In this document: one piece after another, positions 51,567 through 60,108 of the stretch
How the letters are laid out: the number at the start of each line of letters is the position of its first letter
Numbering within the stretch: the first letter of the stretch is position 1
Source: Sphingopyxis sp. BSN-002
GTDB lineage: Bacteria > Pseudomonadota > Alphaproteobacteria > Sphingomonadales > Sphingomonadaceae
Length of the DNA: 64,000 bases
Direction of reading: 5' to 3'
NCBI RefSeq assembly: GCF_022024275.1
Contig: NZ_CP091804.1
Location: 2,250,501-2,314,500, forward strand
Notes under the pieces: model-generated
The model's database searches: none
Told to the model about the DNA's origin: nothing
Seen by the model: only the letters and a program-made list of their open reading frames with translations
Position numbers and translations under genes: made by a program

Positions 51567-52064
51567 ATGCAGCAATTCTCGAACCAGGAAATTGCCGATA
51601 TCAAGTCGCGGATCGACCAGATCCACGATCTTCTCGCCAAGGGCGGTGAAGATCAGCTGGTCGCAACCTCCGCGGCTTTCGGCCTCCCTGCCGAAACCGC
51701 GCCGCCGCGGCTGGTGGATCAGCTTGCGCTCAGCATCCAGGTCCGGCGCATGCGTCGCAGCCATTTCGGCACCGCGCAGATGTCGGGTCCCGTATGGGAC
51801 ATGATGCTCGACCTCATGCTCGCCAACGCCAACGGCCGCACGCTGAGCGCGAGCGACCTTGCGACGGGCGCAGGCGTGCCGCTGTCGTCGGGGCTCAGGA
51901 TGATCGCCTCGCTCGAGGGGGCAGGCCTCGTCAAGCGCTCGATCGACGAACGCGACCGACGCCGTTCGATCGTCCGGCTGACCGATGCCGGTACCGAGCG
52001 CATGGCAAGCTATTTCGAAAAATTCGGCGCAGCGATGCGCAGCGGCTATAACCGGGCCGCCTGA
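51567..52064 (+). CDS. MarR-like winged-helix regulator
   Basis: A 165-residue protein with a winged helix at about 75-150 (MSGPVWDMMLDLMLANANGRTLSASDLATGAGVPLSSGLRMIASLEGAGLVKRSIDERDRRRSIVRLTDAG), the standard MarR recognition helix and wing. The N-terminal 60 residues are helical and unusual. GAAGGG precedes the start. It is convergent with fliA. Its target is unknown; similar proteins occur beside LuxR-HTH genes in sphingomonads. Confidence 0.8.
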   Translation: MQQFSNQEIADIKSRIDQIHDLLAKGGEDQLVATSAAFGLPAETAPPRLVDQLALSIQVRRMRRSHFGTAQMSGPVWDMMLDLMLANANGRTLSASDLATGAGVPLSSGLRMIASLEGAGLVKRSIDERDRRRSIVRLTDAGTERMASYFEKFGAAMRSGYNRAA

Positions 52065-52103
52065 CAGCAAGCCTGTCGAGCCGGCGAGACCAGCCGCCGG
52101 TCC

Positions 52104-52847
52104 CTAGTCAGTCATGTCGCGCATCATGCGATCGATCTTGACCATCGCATCGCGCTTGATCTGGCAAACACGCGCCGCACTGACATCGAGCGCCAGGCCG
52201 ATCTCCTGCAAATTCAGTTCCTCGAAGAAATAGAGCTGCAGCACCATCTGCTCGCGCTCGCCCAGCCGCGTGACGCAGACGCGCAGCGCTTCCATCAGGC
52301 TTTCCTGTTCCAGCGCCTCGCCCGCACCGATCCGCTCGTCGGCAAAGAGAAAGCTCCCCTCGTCGACCAGCTCGTCGAGCGAGGTCGAGCGGCCGTGCGT
52401 CGCGCTCTTCTCGAACGCGAAATAATCCTCGGCCGACATGTCGAGCGCGGTCGCCATTTCGGATGCCGACGGGGCGCGGCGCAATTGCTGTTCCAGCGTC
52501 GCGCGCGTCTGCTGGATCTGGCGCGCCGCCGCCATCGCCGATCGGCCGACATCGGCTTCGCGCCGCTGCTGGTCGATCATCGCCCCGCGAATGCGGGTCG
52601 TGGCGTAGGTGGCGAAAGCGAAGCCGCGTTCCTCATAGGTCCGGCTCGCCTCGATCAGGGCCATCAGACCGACCTGGATCATATCCTCGAGGTCGCTGGT
52701 GCGCGAAACGCGCGAATGAACCTGCCATGCGATCTTCCGGACGAGCGGCGCATATTCCGCGATCAGCGCTTCGGCGCTTTCGCCATAGCCATGCAGGCGC
52801 GGCGCGCGACCGCCGGCTCCGAACTGGTCGGGGCGCTCAATATTCAT
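52104..52847 (-). CDS. fliA: Flagellar sigma factor sigma-28
   Basis: A 247-residue sigma-70-family protein of the FliA class that directs RNA polymerase to late flagellar genes. Region 2 (APLVRKIAWQVHSRV, DLEDMIQVGLMALIEA, YATTRIRGAMIDQQR) and region 4 (LGEREQMVLQLYFFEELNLQEIGLALDVSAARVCQIKRDAM) are clear. It starts inside the end of flhA (11-base overlap), so they share a transcript from the sigma-54-type promoter at 55816. Its inhibitor flgM is at 56163. Confidence 0.95.
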   Translation of the reverse strand: MNIERPDQFGAGGRAPRLHGYGESAEALIAEYAPLVRKIAWQVHSRVSRTSDLEDMIQVGLMALIEASRTYEERGFAFATYATTRIRGAMIDQQRREADVGRSAMAAARQIQQTRATLEQQLRRAPSASEMATALDMSAEDYFAFEKSATHGRSTSLDELVDEGSFLFADERIGAGEALEQESLMEALRVCVTRLGEREQMVLQLYFFEELNLQEIGLALDVSAARVCQIKRDAMVKIDRMMRDMTD

Positions 52848-54960
52848 GGGGCTCGTCCTTCATCTGGGCATCTTCGCCGCCGGTCAGGCGCGGCATTTCG
52901 GCGCCGATCGTCGCGACGATCTCGGTGGCCTTGTTCGCGGGGATTTCGAGGTAGGAAATGACGGCGACTTCGGGGAAGGTCGCGCGCACCAGCCGCGACA
53001 GCGCCGAACGGCACAGCGGCGAGGCGACGAGCGCGAAGCTCCGCGTCGAGAGCAGGAGGGGCTCCACCGCCCCGCCGATCTGTTCGATGATCTTCATCGC
53101 CATGCCATGCTCGAACGGCCACTCGGCGCCGGGGTTGGCGCGTACCGCCTGATTGAGCAGCACCTCGATCTCGGGCGCGAAGGTGACGACGGGCAGCGGC
53201 ATGCGGGTGGGCACGATCGTCTGGATGATCAGTGCGCCGATGCGCTGGCGCACCGCCTCGATCAGGTCGTTGTCGCCGAGCTGCTGCCCCGCGAGACCGA
53301 CCATCGCCTCGGCGATCTTGCGGAAGTCACGCAGCGGGACCCGCTCGACGAGCAGCGCCTTGCACAACGCCGCGACCCGCGGCAGCGGATAGCCCTGCGG
53401 GCTCAGGCTCTGCGCGAGCTGGGGATATTGCGTCTTGAGATTGTCGATCAGCGCCTGGGCATCGTCGAGGCCGAAGAGTTCGTACGCCGATCCGATGATG
53501 CTGTTGTTGAGATGCGTCGCAACGACAGTCGCCGGGTCGACCACCGTATAGCCTGCCGCGATCGCGTCGTTCTGGGACGATTTGGGAATCCACAGCGCGT
53601 CGAGGCCGAAAGTCGGGTCCTTGCACGCCCGGCCGGTGACCTTGGTGACTAGATCGCCCGAATCGAGCGCGAGCATTTCATTGGGATAGACCTCGTCCTC
53701 GCCGACGATCACGCCGGCGACCGAGATGCGATACACATTGCCCGGCAGCGACAGGTCGTCGGTGACCTTCACCGGCGGAACGACGAAGCCGAGTTCCTTC
53801 GACAGCTGACGGCGAATGCCGGTGATCCGCGTCATCAGCGGCGCACCCTTGCGTTCGTCGACGAGCGCGACGAGCGCATAGCCGATCTCGAGCTGGCAGG
53901 GGCTGACGTCGCTGACATCCGACCATTCGATGTGGTGCGGGTCGGCGACGGGCGCGGGCGGCGGCGGCGCGACCTCGGCGAGTTTTTCGGCCTTGCGGAG
54001 TTGCCAGCCAATGCCCCCGGCGATGGCCGCGGCGGGCAGGATGAGCATCTGCGGCATCGCAGGGACGAGTCCGAGCACGAACAACACACCGGCAACTGCC
54101 ATCCAGACATGCGGCGACGCGAACTGGCTGCCGATCTGGCCCGACAGGTCGTGCGGCGAGGAAACGCGGGTGACGATCGCGGCGGCAGCGATAGAGAGCA
54201 GGAGCGCGGGGATCTGCGCGACGAGCGCGTCGCCGATCGCGAGCGTGACATAGGTGCTGCCGGCTTCCGAGAAGGACAGCCCGTGGCTGAACATGCCGAG
54301 GATCAGCCCGCCGACGATATTGACGAACAGGATCAGCAGGCCGGCGACCGCGTCGCCCTTCACGAACTTCGAGGCGCCGTCCATCGAGCCGTAGAAATCG
54401 GCTTCGGTCGCGACTTCCTGACGGCGTGCCTTGGCTTCGTCGGGGGTGAGCAGGCCGGCATTGAGATCGGCGTCGATCGCCATCTGCTTGCCGGGAAGGG
54501 CGTCGAGGGTGAAACGCGCCGATACTTCGGACACACGCCCTGCGCCCTTGGTGATCACGACCAGGTTGATGATCATCAGCACGAAAAAGACGAACAGGCC
54601 TACGACATAGTCGCCGCCGATCAGCACCTTGCCGAACGCCTCGATGACATGCCCCGCCGAGGCGGTGCCCTCGTGCCCGTGGACGAGCACGACGCGCGTC
54701 GATGCGACGTTCAGCGACAGGCGGAACAGCGTCGCGAGCAGCAGCACGGTCGGGAAGGACGAGAAATCGAGCGGCTTTGACGCCTGCATCGCGACCATCA
54801 GGACCAGCAGGCTGATCATGATGTTGGCGACGAAGCTGATGTCGAGGATGATCGGCGATACGGGGATCACCATCAACGCGACGAGAATCAGCATCGCCGC
54901 GGGAAGTGCCGCGGCCCCGGCGAGGCGGGTCCAGTTGCCGAACTTCAGGCCGCCGATCAT
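52837..54960 (-). CDS. flhA: Flagellar export apparatus protein FlhA
   Basis: A 707-residue core protein of the flagellar type III export gate, of normal length. The N-terminal half has eight membrane helices and the FHIPEP-region pattern (RVSEVSARFTLDALPGKQMAIDADLNAGLLTPDEAKARRQEVATEADFYGSMDGASKFVKGDA). The C-terminal cytosolic domain ends DEPHEY. It uses the proton motive force to export rod, hook and filament subunits. It overlaps the lytic transglycosylase gene upstream by 4 bases and fliA downstream. Confidence 0.97.
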   Translation of the reverse strand: MIGGLKFGNWTRLAGAAALPAAMLILVALMVIPVSPIILDISFVANIMISLLVLMVAMQASKPLDFSSFPTVLLLATLFRLSLNVASTRVVLVHGHEGTASAGHVIEAFGKVLIGGDYVVGLFVFFVLMIINLVVITKGAGRVSEVSARFTLDALPGKQMAIDADLNAGLLTPDEAKARRQEVATEADFYGSMDGASKFVKGDAVAGLLILFVNIVGGLILGMFSHGLSFSEAGSTYVTLAIGDALVAQIPALLLSIAAAAIVTRVSSPHDLSGQIGSQFASPHVWMAVAGVLFVLGLVPAMPQMLILPAAAIAGGIGWQLRKAEKLAEVAPPPPAPVADPHHIEWSDVSDVSPCQLEIGYALVALVDERKGAPLMTRITGIRRQLSKELGFVVPPVKVTDDLSLPGNVYRISVAGVIVGEDEVYPNEMLALDSGDLVTKVTGRACKDPTFGLDALWIPKSSQNDAIAAGYTVVDPATVVATHLNNSIIGSAYELFGLDDAQALIDNLKTQYPQLAQSLSPQGYPLPRVAALCKALLVERVPLRDFRKIAEAMVGLAGQQLGDNDLIEAVRQRIGALIIQTIVPTRMPLPVVTFAPEIEVLLNQAVRANPGAEWPFEHGMAMKIIEQIGGAVEPLLLSTRSFALVASPLCRSALSRLVRATFPEVAVISYLEIPANKATEIVATIGAEMPRLTGGEDAQMKDEPHEY

Positions 54961-55784
54961 GCGGTGCCTCCCGACAGCGAGGCGAGGCGGCGATACGCGC
55001 TCGCGGCGAAGTCCATCGACAGTTTCTTCGGCATGGGCTGGATATCCATCATCGGGAGCGGCGGGCGTCCGCCGCTGCTGGCGCCGCTTGCGCTCGCCAT
55101 CTGCATGCGCCAGCCGGGCGTCTGGGCGGGCACGCCGGGCATGATGCCGGGGCCGCCGTCCTGATCGAGCTTGGCGCGGAAAAATTCGCGGATTTCGCCG
55201 AGGCTGCGCATGCTGCCGTCGGCGTTGTAGAAGACCGGGCGGTTGGCCGCCGCGGCGTCGGGCATCATCGTGGCACCCGCCTGATCGGGATTCTGGCCCC
55301 AGGCGGTCAGGAAGCGCGCGGCGCCCGCCGATCCCAGGAAATGGCCGAGGTAGAGATCGACCGGCTCGGCAGCGCGGCCGATGCGGCTTTCGATATAGTC
55401 CTGATTGTCCGATGTCAGCGCTGCGGCCATGTTCGATGCCGCGACGGGATCGTCACGCAGGCCGAGAATCTGTTCGCGCAGCATCGGATCGGCGACGCTG
55501 AGGCGTCCCGACGCATCCTGTCCGATCGCATTCGCCGCCCAGCCGAGGCCATGGTCGGCGCCGTGGCGACGCAAGGTCGCAAGCCAGGTCTGCCTGGTGA
55601 ACTGATAGAGGCCGCGCGCCGAAGAGGTCGGCGCCTTGGCGGTCGGGTTGAAGCGGCTTTCGACCCGCGCGACGTCAACCAGATAGTCGAAGTCGACCCC
55701 GGTGCGCGCCGATGCATTCTGGACCGCATCCAGGACGGGGACGGCGCCGGGCGCCGGTGTCAGAGAAGGGTTGATCGAATTCAT
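54957..55784 (-). CDS. Flagellar-operon lytic transglycosylase (SLT domain)
   Basis: A 275-residue protein with an N-terminal SLT-type domain: VARVESRFNPTAKAPTSSARGLYQFTRQTWL (catalytic Glu near residue 42, then the GLYQF loop) and LGHFLGSAGAARFLTAW. It should cut peptidoglycan so that the rod can pass. The rod-binding protein at 62654 lacks such a domain, so FlgJ is split here into two genes. No signal peptide is evident, so export may be by the flagellar apparatus. The ATG at 55784 is preferred over one 36 bases upstream, which would overlap the promoter. Confidence 0.85.
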   Translation of the reverse strand: MNSINPSLTPAPGAVPVLDAVQNASARTGVDFDYLVDVARVESRFNPTAKAPTSSARGLYQFTRQTWLATLRRHGADHGLGWAANAIGQDASGRLSVADPMLREQILGLRDDPVAASNMAAALTSDNQDYIESRIGRAAEPVDLYLGHFLGSAGAARFLTAWGQNPDQAGATMMPDAAAANRPVFYNADGSMRSLGEIREFFRAKLDQDGGPGIMPGVPAQTPGWRMQMASASGASSGGRPPLPMMDIQPMPKKLSMDFAASAYRRLASLSGGTA

Positions 55785-55815
55785 GCAATGGGTTCCGCTT
55801 GTTCGGAGAACCAAA

Positions 55816-55831
55816 AGCAATCATCGTGCCA
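55816..55831 (-). promoter_or_regulatory. Sigma-54-type promoter of the LT-flhA-fliA operon
   Basis: Leftward TGGCAC-GATGA-TTGCT (55831 to 55816) matches the sigma-54 consensus TGGCAC-N5-TTGCW, with the GG and GC elements at the correct distance. The predicted start near 55805 is about 20 bases before the transglycosylase ATG. Confidence 0.75.
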
Positions 55832-55849
55832 TTTCCTGAAAACCTGTCA

Positions 55850-55865
55850 GAAAATATATATTTTC
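55850..55865. repeat. AT-rich perfect palindrome
   Basis: GAAAATATATATTTTC is a perfect 16-base palindrome between the FlgN-like gene and the sigma-54-type promoter, touching the FlgN-like stop codon. It could be an operator or an AT-rich bend for an upstream activator. It has no T-tract after it. Confidence 0.3.
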
Positions 55866-56163
55866 AGTAACTTAGGGCGAGTCCCCGATACTGGGTGCCG
55901 CGGATCTGGTGGTTCGCGTCAATCCTCTGACGCGTCCAGTCCTTGAGAATGTTGATCCGGATTGCGGCCGCCTCGAGCTGTGCGAGCGTCTGCGTGATCA
56001 GCGTGCGCGCCTGCGCCTCGCCCCCGTCGGGAACGCCTGCCCCGCGAAACAGGATGACCGCGGTCGCCAGCTCTTCGGTCGCCGCGATGATCGCGCCGGC
56101 GTCCTGCCCGTCGAGCGCGCCGACGAGCAGATCGAGCTTCGCCTGGATATTCGTCATCGGCAT
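55864..56163 (-). CDS. FlgN-like flagellar export chaperone
   Basis: A 99-residue helical protein right after flgM (stop/start overlap TAATG). The position, size and helical pattern (KLDLLVGALDGQDAGAIIAATEELATAVILF, ARTLITQTLAQLEAAAIRINIL) fit FlgN, the chaperone of the hook-filament junction proteins FlgK and FlgL. The sequence itself is poorly conserved in this family, so the call rests largely on context. Confidence 0.65.
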   Translation of the reverse strand: MPMTNIQAKLDLLVGALDGQDAGAIIAATEELATAVILFRGAGVPDGGEAQARTLITQTLAQLEAAAIRINILKDWTRQRIDANHQIRGTQYRGLALSY

Positions 56164-56465
56164 TATTCGCTGCGCCCCTGGGCATAGCGCAGCATGGCCA
56201 GCGCAATATTCTTGGCATCGGCCGAATAGGTGCCTTCGGCAATGGCGGTGCGCAGCGATGCGACGCGCGCGGAATCGACCGGCGGCGCCTGCGCCGCGAG
56301 GTCGGCCGCAAGGCGGATCAGTTTGGCACCGGGCACGGTGGTGGATGCCGCCGTGCGGGCAGCGCCATCCGCGTCCGCGCCGCCTCCGATCTTGCGCACG
56401 GGAGCGGTGCGGATGATACCGCCAACCGGCCCGATCTTGCTGTCTCCCGACATAGCTGCCTCCAT
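56163..56465 (-). CDS. flgM: Anti-sigma-28 factor
   Basis: A 100-residue FlgM. The C-terminal sigma-binding part (about 55-97: PVDSARVASLRTAIAEGTYSADAKNIALAMLRYAQG) matches the family, including the R-x-x-I-x-x-G-x-Y motif. It holds FliA inactive until the hook is finished and FlgM is exported. It is co-transcribed with the FlgN-like gene. No sigma-54 element was found directly upstream. Confidence 0.88.
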   Translation of the reverse strand: MEAAMSGDSKIGPVGGIIRTAPVRKIGGGADADGAARTAASTTVPGAKLIRLAADLAAQAPPVDSARVASLRTAIAEGTYSADAKNIALAMLRYAQGRSE

Positions 56466-56546
56466 TTGCCCCGCCCGAAAGTCCGGCGGAAACGTCTCGA
56501 CAGGGTTTAACGGCGGGGGTCGCGGGAGATTAAGGGCGGGTTACCG

Positions 56547-56596
56547 AAAAAATGCAAAAAGAAACCCGGCGGTGTCGGAAAGCCGACGCCGCCGGG
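56547..56596 (-). terminator. Intrinsic terminator of flgA
   Basis: Arms CCCGGCGGTGTCGG and CCGACGCCGCCGGG (56565-56578, 56583-56596) with a four-base AAAG loop and one G.T-type mismatch. Reading leftward it is followed by TTTCTTTTTGCATTTTTT. It lies 26 bases after the flgA stop and separates flgA from flgM. Confidence 0.88.
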
Positions 56597-56622
56597 CCAG
56601 TGGGGCTTAACCCGGAAGGTCT

Positions 56623-57126
56623 TCAGTCCATCAGGCGCGCACGGCCGGGGCCGGTGACGACGGCGCTCATCAGATTTTTCGGATCGTTTCCGCGCAGCGC
56701 GATCGTTTCGCCGACGCGCCCGTCTTGCGCCGCGGTTGCGGAATAGCTGACGGAGAAGCTTTCGGTTTCGATCGACACCCGAACGGCGTCGCCGCGGCGG
56801 ATCGCCGGCGCCGAGGAAGGCGCGGCAAAGCCGGCGGCTGCCGGCGCTGCATTGGCCGGGCCGGTCATCGGCACGCGCAGGCGCCAGCCGAGCGAGGCGC
56901 AGCGCACCGCGAGCGTCTGGGCGTCGACCATGGTGACCGAAGCCTGTTCGGGGCACCGCGCCAGTTTGATGCGGCGATCGATCGGGGTCGCGGTGCGGCC
57001 CGTCGCGTTTGCGACCATCTGCGTCAGCGTATCGATCGTGGCCCAGTCCTCGGTTGCCTGCTGGGCACCGGCGGCGGGAATGGCGATCAGGCTGGCTGCG
57101 ATGCAGGCGGCAATCTTGCGGTTCAT
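56623..57126 (-). CDS. flgA: Flagellar P-ring assembly chaperone FlgA
   Basis: A 167-residue periplasmic protein with a signal peptide ending PAAGAQQ. The mature protein has the FlgA/SAF-type end (IRRGDAVRVSIETESFSVSYSATAAQDGRVGETIALRGNDPKNLMSAVVTGPGRARL). It helps FlgI polymerise around the rod. It is shorter than enterobacterial FlgA (about 219), lacking part of the N-terminal domain. It is divergent from the flgB operon and has its own sigma-54-type promoter. Confidence 0.9.
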   Translation of the reverse strand: MNRKIAACIAASLIAIPAAGAQQATEDWATIDTLTQMVANATGRTATPIDRRIKLARCPEQASVTMVDAQTLAVRCASLGWRLRVPMTGPANAAPAAAGFAAPSSAPAIRRGDAVRVSIETESFSVSYSATAAQDGRVGETIALRGNDPKNLMSAVVTGPGRARLMD

Positions 57127-57165
57127 GACTGAAATCCTCGTTGGTCCGATATTGCCCGATCAATT

Positions 57166-57181
57166 TGCATGATGCGTGCCA
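57166..57181 (-). promoter_or_regulatory. Sigma-54-type promoter of flgA
   Basis: Leftward TGGCAC-GCATC-ATGCA (57181 to 57166) matches the sigma-54 consensus except A for T at the first base of the -12 element. It lies 40 bases before the flgA ATG. Confidence 0.6.
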
Positions 57182-57313
57182 GTCGCGCTTTGCTGCGGCT
57201 TTGCGCGGATGGCGGCCCGGGCACGTCAATCTTTTGACGAGCGGCCGGGGCGGGGCCGGACGGCGCGGGACGCGTCGGAACCAAACAACTGATAATCAAC
57301 ATTAAATCAGATT

Positions 57314-57329
57314 TGGCACGCGGATTGCA
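57314..57329 (+). promoter_or_regulatory. Sigma-54-type promoter of the flgBCDEFGHIJK operon
   Basis: TGGCAC-GCGGA-TTGCA matches the sigma-54 -24/-12 consensus exactly, with a leading T. The predicted start near 57341 gives a leader of about 50 bases before flgB. The AT-rich stretch just upstream (57285-57312) could help bending or activator binding. Confidence 0.82.
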
Positions 57330-57393
57330 TAATGCCTTGGTGTTTTTCCGCGCGTCCGGGCCAGTCCGGCCCTGACCCCGGCGAAAGGATTTG

Positions 57394-57747
57394 ATGATGG
57401 CAACCGAGAAGCTCTTTGGCCTGCACGCGACGGCGCTTCAGCTGCGCAGCCAGCGCATGATGATGCTCGCGTCGAACATCGCCAATGCCGCGACGCCCAA
57501 CTACAAGGCGCGCGACCTCGATTTTTCGAAGGCGCTCGACCTTGCGAGCCAGGGCGCCTCGACCAGCGGCGCGATCGAAGGCGCAACCGCCTATCGCGTG
57601 CCCGTCCAGCCCTCGCTCGACGGCAATACCGTCGAAATGTCGACCGAACAGACCGCCTATGCGGAGAATGCGCTCGCCTACCGGTCGAGCCTCGCCTTCC
57701 TCAACGGCCGCATCAGCACGCTGTCGCGCGCGATCAAGGGCGAATGA
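57394..57747 (+). CDS. flgB: Flagellar proximal rod protein FlgB
   Basis: A 117-residue rod protein. The N-terminal helix has [33 protein letters not shown], the rod signature ([14 protein letters not shown]). AAAGGA precedes tandem ATG codons at 57394 and 57397, and either could be used. It is the first gene of the large rightward operon and its stop overlaps flgC (ATGA). Confidence 0.95.
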   Translation: MMATEKLFGLHATALQLRSQRMMMLASNIANAATPNYKARDLDFSKALDLASQGASTSGAIEGATAYRVPVQPSLDGNTVEMSTEQTAYAENALAYRSSLAFLNGRISTLSRAIKGE

Positions 57748-58154
57748 TCATGAACGGCAATTTCTCCGTCTTCGACATCAGCGGGCGTGCCATGTCGGCG
57801 CAGCTCGTGCGATTGAACACCACCGCGTCGAACCTTGCCAACGCCGGCACGGTCGCGGGCAGCGAGAAGGAAGCCTTCCGCTCGCTGAAGCCCGTGTTCC
57901 GCACCGTGATGGATGCCCAGGGACGCGCGACCGTGCAGGTCGACCAGGTCACGTCAACCAGGATGGCGCCGGCAAAGCGCTACGACCCGTCGAACCCGCT
58001 CGCCGACAAGGACGGCAATGTGTGGGAGGCCGCGGTCGATAGCGCCGCCGAGCTGGTCGAGATGGTCGAGACCGCACGCCAGTATCAGAACAACGTCCAG
58101 GTCCTCGAAACCGCAAAGGGCCTGATCAACGAAACTCTGCGGTTGGGACAATAA
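57744..58154 (+). CDS. flgC: Flagellar proximal rod protein FlgC
   Basis: A 136-residue rod protein of standard length. N-terminal [42 protein letters not shown] and C-terminal [34 protein letters not shown] are the FlgC signatures. The start overlaps the flgB stop. Confidence 0.95.
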   Translation: MIMNGNFSVFDISGRAMSAQLVRLNTTASNLANAGTVAGSEKEAFRSLKPVFRTVMDAQGRATVQVDQVTSTRMAPAKRYDPSNPLADKDGNVWEAAVDSAAELVEMVETARQYQNNVQVLETAKGLINETLRLGQ

Positions 58155-58156
58155 TC

Positions 58157-58462
58157 ATGGCCGTCGATTCCATCGGTTCGCAATATCAGAACTACACGCC
58201 AACCCAGCTGAAAGGTCAGCAGCTCGACCAGAAGGATTTTCTGCGTCTGATGACCGCGCAGCTGTCGGCACAGGATCCGTTCAACCCCGTCGACAATCAG
58301 GAGATGGTTGCGCAGATGGCGCAATTCTCCAGCCTTGCCGGCGTCAGCGAAACCAACACCACGCTGAAGAGCATTTCGGAGCAGCTCGCGGCGCAGACCG
58401 CGCTGCTCAAGGACATCAAGGCCGCGCAGACCGCGCAGACGCCGACCACCCCGACCACCTAA
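58157..58462 (+). CDS. flgD: Short hook-cap protein FlgD
   Basis: A 101-residue FlgD. The N-terminal region is typical (LDQKDFLRLMTAQLSAQDPFNPVDNQEMVAQMAQFSSLAGV), but the protein ends after a Thr/Ala-rich tail. The C-terminal Tudor/fibronectin-like cap domains of enterobacterial FlgD (about 231 residues) are absent. The stop is followed by a ribosome binding site and flgE, with no remnant of the missing part, so this is not a frameshift. Short FlgD forms are known in other alphaproteobacteria. Confidence 0.9.
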   Translation: MAVDSIGSQYQNYTPTQLKGQQLDQKDFLRLMTAQLSAQDPFNPVDNQEMVAQMAQFSSLAGVSETNTTLKSISEQLAAQTALLKDIKAAQTAQTPTTPTT

Positions 58463-58487
58463 TCATCACGCAGGAAGGATCAAATCC

Positions 58488-59318
58488 ATGTCGTTCTATA
58501 CTTCTCTTTCGGGCCTCAAGGGCGCCCAGACCGACATGTCGGTCATTTCGAACAATATCGCCAACGCCAACTCGATCGGCTTTAAGCGCAGCAAGGCGCA
58601 GTTCGGCGACATCTTCGCCTCTTCGCCGACGCAGTCGACGAAAACCGTCGCGGGCCAGGGCCAGCGCCTGATCGGCATCACCCAGCAGTTCACGCAGGGG
58701 TCGTATGAAACGAGCGAGAAGACGCTCGACCTCGCGATCGTCGGCGAGGGCATGTTCATCGTGAAGGGCGAGCCGCCGCGCGAGCAGGTCAGCTATACGC
58801 GCAACGGCGCTTTCTCGCCGCTGCCTGACGGCACGGTGGTCGACTCGACCGGCCAGAAGCTCCAGCTGCTGCCGGTCGACGCCAACGGCAATGTCACCGA
58901 CCGCACGCTCGCGGGCGCGTTCGACTTCGTGCTGCCCGACGGCGCGCCGAGCGATCCGACGGCGTCGCTGATCAACGTTTCGGTCGATCTCGACGGCCTC
59001 GTCACCGCGACCTACGCCAATGGCGAGGACCAGGTGCTCGGCAAGGTCGCGATGGCGACTTTCCCCGCGATGGAAGGGCTTCGCCCGATCGGCGACGCGC
59101 ACTGGCAGTCGACCGGCGAGAGCGGTGATCCGACGATCGATGCCGCAACCAACGGCCCGATGGGTACCGTCCGTTCGGGCACGCTCGAACGTTCGAACGT
59201 CGATATCACCGAGGAACTGGTCATGCTGATCGCCGCCCAGCGCAACTTCCAGGCGAATGCCAAGGCGATCGAGGGCGCGTCGACGCTGACCCAGACCGTC
59301 ATCAACATGCGCACCTAA
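58488..59318 (+). CDS. flgE: Short flagellar hook protein FlgE
   Basis: A 276-residue hook protein. The terminal D0 helices are clear (SFYTSLSGLKGAQTDMSVISNNIANANSIGFKRS; SNVDITEELVMLIAAQRNFQANAKAIEGASTLTQTVINMR) together with the D1 core (IVGEGMFIVKGEPPREQVSYTRNGAFSP). Salmonella FlgE has about 403 residues, so most of the outer D2 domain is missing. GGAAGGA precedes the ATG. A minimal hook subunit of this kind would give a thinner, perhaps less rigid hook. Confidence 0.9.
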   Translation: MSFYTSLSGLKGAQTDMSVISNNIANANSIGFKRSKAQFGDIFASSPTQSTKTVAGQGQRLIGITQQFTQGSYETSEKTLDLAIVGEGMFIVKGEPPREQVSYTRNGAFSPLPDGTVVDSTGQKLQLLPVDANGNVTDRTLAGAFDFVLPDGAPSDPTASLINVSVDLDGLVTATYANGEDQVLGKVAMATFPAMEGLRPIGDAHWQSTGESGDPTIDAATNGPMGTVRSGTLERSNVDITEELVMLIAAQRNFQANAKAIEGASTLTQTVINMRT

Positions 59319-59353
59319 GACCGCGCGATCAGCCGCCTGCCGGGAGTATCCAG

Positions 59354-60097
59354 ATGGACCGTCTCATCTATACCAGCCTCACCGCGATGCGGGGCAGCAT
59401 GTCCCGGCAGACGGCGATCGCGAACAATCTCGCCAATGCCCAGACGCCGGGCTTTCGCGCCGACATGGCCGAGGCACAGTCGCTCTGGCTCAACGGCAGC
59501 GGTTTCGAATCGCGCGCGCTGTCTTCGGAAGAGGTGCTCGGCGCCGACATGAAGGCCGGCACCGTCATCGCGACCGGCCGCGACCTCGACGTCGCGGTGC
59601 AGGGCGATGCGATGCTGGTCGTGCAGGCGAAGAATGGCGAGGAAGCCTATACCCGCCGCGGCGACCTGCAACTGTCGCCCAGCGGGCTTCTGACCACCGG
59701 CGACGGCAGCCCCGTCCAGGGCGCGCAGGGCCCGATCACCATCCCCCCCGCCGACTCGATCAGCATCGATGTCGACGGCCGCGTCTGGATCGTTCCGACC
59801 GGCGGCGATCCGCAGAACCCGCAGGAGGTCGACCGGCTGCGGCTGGCGACCCCGACCGGGTCGGACGTCGTCAAGGGCCTCGACGGCCTGTTCCGCGTCA
59901 AGGGCGGCGGGATCCTTCCCGACGATCCCGAAGCGCGTCTCGTTACCCGCTCGATCGAAGGATCGAACGTCGCCGCTACCACCGCGCTCGTCGAGATGAT
60001 CGAGGCGAGCCGGAGCTGGGATACGCAGCTCAAGATGATCACCGACGCGCGCGACATGGACAGCGCGACGGCGAACCTGATGCAGCTGCCCCGTTAA
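59354..60097 (+). CDS. flgF: Flagellar proximal rod protein FlgF
   Basis: A 247-residue rod protein of normal length. N-terminal DRLIYTSLTAMRGSMSRQTAIANNLANAQTPGFRADMAEAQSLWLNGSGFESRA is specific to FlgF, and the C-terminus has EGSNVAATTALVEMIEASRSWDTQLKMITDARDMD. It lies between flgE and flgG in the usual order. Confidence 0.95.
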   Translation: MDRLIYTSLTAMRGSMSRQTAIANNLANAQTPGFRADMAEAQSLWLNGSGFESRALSSEEVLGADMKAGTVIATGRDLDVAVQGDAMLVVQAKNGEEAYTRRGDLQLSPSGLLTTGDGSPVQGAQGPITIPPADSISIDVDGRVWIVPTGGDPQNPQEVDRLRLATPTGSDVVKGLDGLFRVKGGGILPDDPEARLVTRSIEGSNVAATTALVEMIEASRSWDTQLKMITDARDMDSATANLMQLPR

Positions 60098-60108
60098 GGA
60101 GAATTGAA

